Shown here: positions 38,638-42,599 of the stretch, piece by piece | Position numbering within the stretch: the first letter of the stretch is position 1 | How the letters are laid out: the number at the start of each line of letters is the position of its first letter | Made by a program: the position numbers and the translations under genes | DNA from: an uncultured Spartobacteria bacterium | GTDB lineage: Bacteria; Verrucomicrobiota; Verrucomicrobiia; Chthoniobacterales; Chthoniobacteraceae | Length of the DNA stretch: 42,599 bases | Reading direction: 5' to 3' | NCBI GenBank assembly: GCA_903933715.1 | Contig: CAIZLD010000024.1 | Location: 1-42,599 of the forward strand | Notes under the pieces: model-generated | Told to the model about the DNA's origin: nothing | The model's database searches: none | Seen by the model: the letters and a program-made list of their open reading frames with translations, nothing else

Positions 38638-39429
38638 ATGTTTCGTATTTTGTTCCTTGGCGATGTGGTCGGAGAACCTGGACGCCGGGCGGTTATCGAC
38701 GTCGTTCCTGCTCTTAAAAATGAGTATGGCCTCGATTTTGTCGTCGTCAACGGCGAGAACGCGGCGGGCGGCCGCGGGATCACCCCGAAAATCACGATCG
38801 ACCTGCTGCGCGCCGGGATCGCGGTCGTGACCACAGGCGATCACGTCTGGGACCAGAAAGAAATTTACAATTACATCGACACCGAACCCCGCCTTTTGCG
38901 CCCCATCAACTACCCGCCGGAAACGCCCGGCGCGGGGAGCGTGGTGCTGGAAACCGCCAAGGGGAAAGTGGGCGTCATCCAGGTGCAAGGGCGCACGTTC
39001 ATGCAGCCGATCCTCGAAAACCCGTTCCGGGCGCTCGACGAGGCGGTGACCAAAATGCGCGAGGAAACGACCGTGATTTTTGTCGATGTCCATGCCGAGA
39101 CGACGAGCGAAAAAACCGCCATCGCCCGCTTTCTCGACGGGCGCGTTTCGGCGGTGGTCGGCTCGCACACGCATGTCCAGACGAGCGACGAACAGATCTT
39201 CCCCGGCGGCACCGCGTTCCTGTGCGACGGCGGGATGTGCGGCCCGACGGAGTCGATCCTTGGACGCGAGATCGAGCCGATCATCACTCGTTTCCTCACG
39301 AATTTGCCGACAACCTTCCCGGTGGCAAAAGGGGCGGTCGCCCTCAATGGAGCAATCGTGGAGATTGACGAAGCCACCGGCAAGGCGACGAACATCGCGC
39401 GGTTTAACCGCAAGATCGATAAGGTTTAG
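38638..39429 (+). CDS. ymdB: YmdB-family metallophosphoesterase
   Basis: This is a calcineurin-like phosphodiesterase of the Bacillus YmdB family (TIGR00282), which hydrolyses 2',3'-cyclic nucleotides in vitro and affects multicellular behaviour in Bacillus. Metal-binding motifs run in order: FLGDVVGEPGRRAV, VVNGENAAGGRGI, VVTTGDHVWDQKEI, FVDVHAETTSEK and VVGSHTHVQTSDEQI, with CDGGMCGP near the end. From ATG 38638 it has 263 residues, as expected; 12 upstream codons are rejected. It converges on rpsT across family 1 copy E. The role outside Firmicutes is not established. Confidence 0.92.
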   Translation: MFRILFLGDVVGEPGRRAVIDVVPALKNEYGLDFVVVNGENAAGGRGITPKITIDLLRAGIAVVTTGDHVWDQKEIYNYIDTEPRLLRPINYPPETPGAGSVVLETAKGKVGVIQVQGRTFMQPILENPFRALDEAVTKMREETTVIFVDVHAETTSEKTAIARFLDGRVSAVVGSHTHVQTSDEQIFPGGTAFLCDGGMCGPTESILGREIEPIITRFLTNLPTTFPVAKGAVALNGAIVEIDEATGKATNIARFNRKIDKV

Positions 39430-39494
39430 CCGCAAAAATAAGAGGGAATTCCTCCCCACGCCTCCGACACTTTCGCTCCGGATTAGAGAAACTG

Positions 39495-39520
39495 CGGAAA
39501 GAGATTTTGGCAGTTGCTCT
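39495..39520. repeat. Family 2 terminal repeat
   Basis: GGAAAGAGATTTTGGCAGTT then GCTCT is the end of the family seen complete at 31677-31841. Its partner arm is not visible within the gap. Confidence 0.6.
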
Positions 39521-39563
39521 ATATAATTCCCACAATGATTCGGAGCAGGTGCAGGGAAATTTT

Positions 39564-39780
39564 AACCCAAGGGTTACAGCATATAGCCGGGGGTTGAGCG
39601 AAGCGACACCCCCGGTATGGCAAAGCAAACGTTGACCCCGGAGGGGTCGCAGAAAATTGGCGGGATTTGTTTACAGAGTTTCTGCCACCCCTTGCTTCGG
39701 GGTGAATTCGTTTTGCGATCATTCCGGGGGTGTCGCTTCGCTCAACCCCCGGCTACTCGCTTGCATCCCTTGGGGATGCC
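39564..39780. repeat. Family 1 palindromic element, copy E
   Basis: Tip hairpin AACCCAAGGGTT, main arm GGGTTGAGCGAAGCGACACC and its complement near 39729-39752, and an imperfect central stem GACCCCGGAGGGGTCGCAGA. The loop is enlarged. It ends with GCATCCCTTGGGGATGC. Sequence has drifted furthest from copy C, but the arms still pair, showing compensated change. It separates convergent ymdB and rpsT, filling 39430-39801 together with the family 2 end. Confidence 0.78.
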
Positions 39781-39801
39781 GATCCCGGCGGCGGATTTTT
39801 T

Positions 39802-39844
39802 GCAAAAAAACAAGCACGGGTCTCCATCAGGAAACCCGTGCTCG
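39802..39844 (-). terminator. Terminator of rpsT
   Basis: On the minus strand AGCACGGGT and ACCCGTGCT form a 9-bp stem (39813-39842), followed by TGTTTTTTT. It is 49 bp past the rpsT stop codon. Confidence 0.88.
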
Positions 39845-39890
39845 AAAAACAAACAAACAATGCAAGCCCGTTTGGGCCTGGAAAACCGAC

Positions 39891-40148
39891 TTAGGCGACG
39901 ACCTTTTTCGACAAGCGGCTCTTGCGGCGGTCGGCAAGATTCTTGTGAACCCGGCCTTGCTTGACGGCTTTGTCGAGAGCGGAAGTCAATGCCTGAAGGG
40001 AGGCCTTGGACTCCTCCTTCTTGCCGGATTTGACAGCCGCGTCAAAGGATTTGGTGAGGGTCTTGATCGCGCTCAAAGTGGCACGGTTCTGCGACGTCCG
40101 GACTTCGGTCTGGCGTGCGCGTTTGGCTGCGGATTTGGTATTGGCCAT
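39891..40148 (-). CDS. rpsT: 30S ribosomal protein S20
   Basis: S20 is a three-helix protein binding the 16S rRNA 5' domain early in 30S assembly. The 85-residue sequence starts MANTKSAAKRARQTEVRTSQNRA and ends NLADRRKSRLSKKVVA, the typical basic pattern. GAGATAAG lies upstream of the ATG. It is a single-gene unit with its own terminator, divergent from the YhaM-like gene. Confidence 0.96.
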   Translation of the reverse strand: MANTKSAAKRARQTEVRTSQNRATLSAIKTLTKSFDAAVKSGKKEESKASLQALTSALDKAVKQGRVHKNLADRRKSRLSKKVVA

Positions 40149-40281
40149 GGCTTATCTCAAATAAAAAAGGAGGGGGAGGATGCACGCATGGAAGGGAGAT
40201 TGTCAACAAGAGTTTGCGGAAAAGGGAACAATTGCCGCTTTGCCGCTGGCCAAAGAGCGCGGGGCGGGATAAAGCAAAAGC

Positions 40282-41340
40282 ATGCCGCTTTTGTCGATCC
40301 CCGCTCTCAAACGCGCGGCCCTTGCCCAAGAAGGGCGGGTGGAAGCCCGTTTCCATGCCCAGGCGGAGGCCGTGGTGGAAAAGCAGACCCGCGATGGAAA
40401 ACCGTTTTGGGAACTGACGGCGGCCGATGCGGAAGGGAAGCTGACGCTGCGCGCCTGGAGCGACACGCCCGGGTTCGAAAGCTGTTCCCGGATCGCGCCG
40501 GGCGCGTTTTTGGAAATTGAGGGGGAGTTTGCCCAACACCCCGCTTTTGGAGTGGAAGCCCGGCGCTGGAGTTGCCGCGAGCTGGAGCCGGAGGAAATCG
40601 AGTTACTGCTCGGCGGACCCCAGGCGTTGCGGGAAAAGCAGGCGCACGATTTCGAAACCGTTGCGGCAACTCTCGATTCGCTGGCCGATCCGCGATTGCG
40701 GGCGTTGTGCCAGGCGTTTCTGGCCGATTTCGGCGACCGGTTCCGGCGCACGGCGGCGGCCCGCACCTATCACCACGCCCGGCGGGGCGGCCTGGTGGAA
40801 CACGTCGCCCAGATGATGCGGGCGGCCAACGCGATCGCCGGGGTCTACCCGGCGCTCAACCGCGATCTGCTGTTGGCGGGGGTTCTTTTTCACGATGCCG
40901 GGAAACTTTGGGAAAACTGCCCGGAGCCGCGCGGCTTTGGGATGCCTTTTGACGAGCGGGGCGAACTGATGGGGCACATCACGATCGGCATCGAAGTGCT
41001 CAATGCCCTCTGGCGCAAGCTGCTCGAACGAGAGGAGGCCACCGCGTGGCACGAGCTGCGGCCCGCCAGCGAGGAGGTTCGCAACCACCTCATCCACCTG
41101 ATCGCCTCGCACCACGGCGAGATGGCGTTCGGCTCCCCGGTCTGGCCCAAGACCCCGGAAGCGGTTGCGCTCCATTACATCGACAATCTCGACGCCAAAC
41201 TGGAGATGTTCGAAGCGGGTTATCAAACCGGAACGCCGCTGGCCGGGCGGATCGTCGAGCGGGTTCGGCCCCTTCCGGCCAACCTCGTGCTGCCGCTGGA
41301 AAAATTCGTCCCGCGGGCGGAAGGGGACGCCATTTCGTAG
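40282..41340 (+). CDS. YhaM-like 3'-5' exoribonuclease (OB plus HD domain)
   Basis: YhaM-family enzymes trim RNA and single-stranded DNA from the 3' end. Residues 20-100 form an OB-fold (AEAVVEKQTRDGKPFWELTAAD and LTLRAW), which binds nucleic acid. The HD domain, about 155-310, has YHHARRGGLVEHVAQMMRAA, LLLAGVLFHDAGKLWE with the HD pair, and HLIASHHGEMAFGSPVWPKTPEA followed by HYIDNLDAK. The 352 residues fit (Bacillus YhaM has 314), with an extended N-terminus. It is a single gene 89 bp before metF. Substrate is inferred from family only. Confidence 0.82.
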   Translation: MPLLSIPALKRAALAQEGRVEARFHAQAEAVVEKQTRDGKPFWELTAADAEGKLTLRAWSDTPGFESCSRIAPGAFLEIEGEFAQHPAFGVEARRWSCRELEPEEIELLLGGPQALREKQAHDFETVAATLDSLADPRLRALCQAFLADFGDRFRRTAAARTYHHARRGGLVEHVAQMMRAANAIAGVYPALNRDLLLAGVLFHDAGKLWENCPEPRGFGMPFDERGELMGHITIGIEVLNALWRKLLEREEATAWHELRPASEEVRNHLIHLIASHHGEMAFGSPVWPKTPEAVALHYIDNLDAKLEMFEAGYQTGTPLAGRIVERVRPLPANLVLPLEKFVPRAEGDAIS

Positions 41341-41429
41341 ACGCGCCCCCGTTTTAAAAGTCGTGGGCGATTCCCTGCGCTTGCGTTGTGGGGCATTGCG
41401 AGGGAAAATAGGGCTCCATTCGCGCGCGC

Positions 41430-42347
41430 ATGCACATTCAGGACATCCTCTCCAGCCAGCAAACGACTTTTTCTTTCGAGTTCTTCCCGCCAAAGACGCC
41501 CGAAGGAGCCGAGAGCCTTTTCCAGACGATCCTGGAACTGGAGCCGTACCTGCCGCACTTCGTTAGCGTGACGTATGGCGCGGGCGGCTCGACCCGGGAG
41601 CTGACGCACGATCTCGTGCTGCGCCTGAAGACACGGACTTCGCTCGACCCGATCCCTCACCTGACGTGCGTGAGCCACACGCAGCCGGAAATCGGCGCAA
41701 TCCTGGAACGCTACGCCTCCGAGGGGATCGGCAATATCCTGGCGTTGCGCGGCGACCCCCCCGCCACTCCCGGCTATCGCCGCGAGGAGGACGATTTCCA
41801 GCATGCGGTCGATTTGGTGAAATTCATCCGCAAATTCAATGATCGCGGGGTGCATGCCGACCGGCGCGGCTTTGGGATCGGCGTGGCCGGATTCCCCGAA
41901 GGGCATCCTGCCACTCCCAATCGGCTCGTCGAAATGGATCACCTCAAGGCCAAGGTGGATGCCGGGGCCGACTACATCGTGACCCAGCTTTTCTTTGATA
42001 ACCACGATTTTTATGATTTCCGCGACCGGTGCGAACTGGCCGGGATTCGCGTCCCGATCCTCGCTGGGATCATGCCGGCGACCTCACTCTCGGGTTTGAA
42101 GCGGATGGCGGAACTGGCGGGCGGCACGCGGTTCCCCGCCAAGCTGCTGCGCGCGCTGGGGCGTTGCCAGGACGACCCGGAGCGGGTGACGCGCGTCGGG
42201 ATCCATTATGCCTCCGAGCAATGCATGGATCTGCTGGAAAACGAGGTGCGCGGGATTCACTTCTATACCTTAAACCGCTCCGACGCCACGCGGCAGATTT
42301 TCTCCAGCCTCGGCCTACGCCATTCGCGCGCGGAAAACGCGGAATAG
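41430..42347 (+). CDS. metF: Methylenetetrahydrofolate reductase
   Basis: MetF reduces 5,10-methylene-THF to 5-methyl-THF for methionine synthesis, with FAD. FSFEFFPPKTPEGAESLF at the start, VSVTYGAGGSTRELT, LRGDPPA (flavin region), GFPEGHPA, DAGADYIVTQLFFD and PILAGIMP are family signatures, in a 305-residue TIM barrel of the bacterial single-domain type. AGGGAAAATAGGG lies some 15-25 bases ahead of the ATG. The stop TAG is followed after three bases by the hairpin CGCACGCTCC...GGAGGCGTGCG. Confidence 0.96.
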   Translation: MHIQDILSSQQTTFSFEFFPPKTPEGAESLFQTILELEPYLPHFVSVTYGAGGSTRELTHDLVLRLKTRTSLDPIPHLTCVSHTQPEIGAILERYASEGIGNILALRGDPPATPGYRREEDDFQHAVDLVKFIRKFNDRGVHADRRGFGIGVAGFPEGHPATPNRLVEMDHLKAKVDAGADYIVTQLFFDNHDFYDFRDRCELAGIRVPILAGIMPATSLSGLKRMAELAGGTRFPAKLLRALGRCQDDPERVTRVGIHYASEQCMDLLENEVRGIHFYTLNRSDATRQIFSSLGLRHSRAENAE

Positions 42348-42351
42348 CGGC

Positions 42352-42390
42352 GCACGCTCCATCGCGCCCGGAGGCGTGCGATCCACTGGC
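42352..42390. repeat. Hairpin 3' of metF
   Basis: CGCACGCTCC pairs with GGAGGCGTGCG around ATCGCGCCC. The words resemble those of the hairpins at 20361 and 37284, but in a different order. It may act as a 3' end structure of metF; no T-run follows. Confidence 0.55.
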
Positions 42391-42405
42391 ATCAAGCTTG
42401 GATTA

Positions 42406-42498
42406 GGCTGTCACACGTTACGCGATGGGAAAGACACAAGCCCAACCTCGTTCCCAATCTCGTTCCTGTTTAGCCCGCAGGGCTGAGGGTAAGGAACG
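42406..42498. repeat. Family 4 repeat, copy 2
   Basis: GGCTGTCACACGTTACGCGA begins at 42406 and runs with near identity to 8171-8227, followed by a different hairpin: CGTTCCT (42461) with AGGAACG (42498) and inner AGCCC-GCA-GGGCT. As in copy 1, TAG stands directly before it (TTAGGCTG). The last 100 bp of the window hold nothing else I recognise. Confidence 0.7.
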
Positions 42499-42599
42499 GA
42501 GCGAGGAATGCGGTTAAATCGGAGGATCGTTGATTACAGGTTGCGGCAAAAGAGGCGAGGGCTTGCCATGCGGCAGAACCGCGCGCCGTTTTGTTACCG

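Overview
This is a 42.6 kb piece of bacterial chromosome, about 60% G+C, carrying some 35 recognisable protein genes and one tRNA. Most are housekeeping genes, and they are separated by unusually repeat-rich intergenic DNA. The gene set points to Verrucomicrobiota or a close PVC relative: a type III glutamine synthetase, a DUF2851 protein, a YmdB-type phosphodiesterase, a short EF-Ts, a one-chain glycine dehydrogenase P-protein and (R)-citramalate synthase. That placement is inference from gene content. No 16S rRNA gene is present, and no prophage or plasmid backbone is visible.

Layout. 1-5.1 kb: hflX, an orphan peptide-type ABC ATPase, tRNA-Leu(CAG), an alpha/beta hydrolase and a fused SpmA-SpmB membrane protein. 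5.1-10 kb: gcvP, then tsf and rpsB (rpsB upstream). 10-16.7 kb: a TPR-tailed membrane glycosyltransferase, a PRTase-like protein, and scpA, a secreted protein, a RAYT-type transposase, scpB and pheA, all on the minus strand. 16.8-23 kb: leuS, glgE and a DUF2851 gene on the minus strand. 23.2-27.8 kb: pdhA-pdhB-pdhC facing gltA. 27.9-34.3 kb: a RelB/MazF-type toxin-antitoxin pair, uppP, glnB, cimA and a type III glutamine synthetase, all on the minus strand. 34.7-42.6 kb: a YbgC-like thioesterase, a GT2 gene coupled to rfbA, an N-acetylmuramoyl-L-alanine amidase, ymdB, rpsT, a YhaM-like HD nuclease and metF.

How the genes fit together. The pyruvate dehydrogenase genes face citrate synthase, placing the two steps of pyruvate entry into the TCA cycle side by side. 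The glutamine synthetase and PII lie either side of cimA, which starts isoleucine synthesis. ScpA and ScpB are condensin partners whose genes are normally adjacent; here a mobile repeat element and a heptamer microsatellite sit between them. GT2, RfbA, UppP and the amidase serve the envelope.

The most unusual content is between the genes. At least four families of palindromic elements occur. Family 1 (five copies of about 190-270 bp) is a set of nested hairpins with 19-bp terminal inverted repeats ending in CTAG; the central 15-nt loop is exactly inverted between two copies. Family 3 has a different terminal repeat that also begins CTAGG. Four genes (spmAB, gcvP, pheA, ybgC) end in a TAG stop codon that is itself the first three bases of such a palindrome. 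A RAYT-type transposase is flanked by a 94-bp inverted pair of triple palindromes. Most uncertainty lies in exact start codons, because few genes have a clear Shine-Dalgarno sequence.
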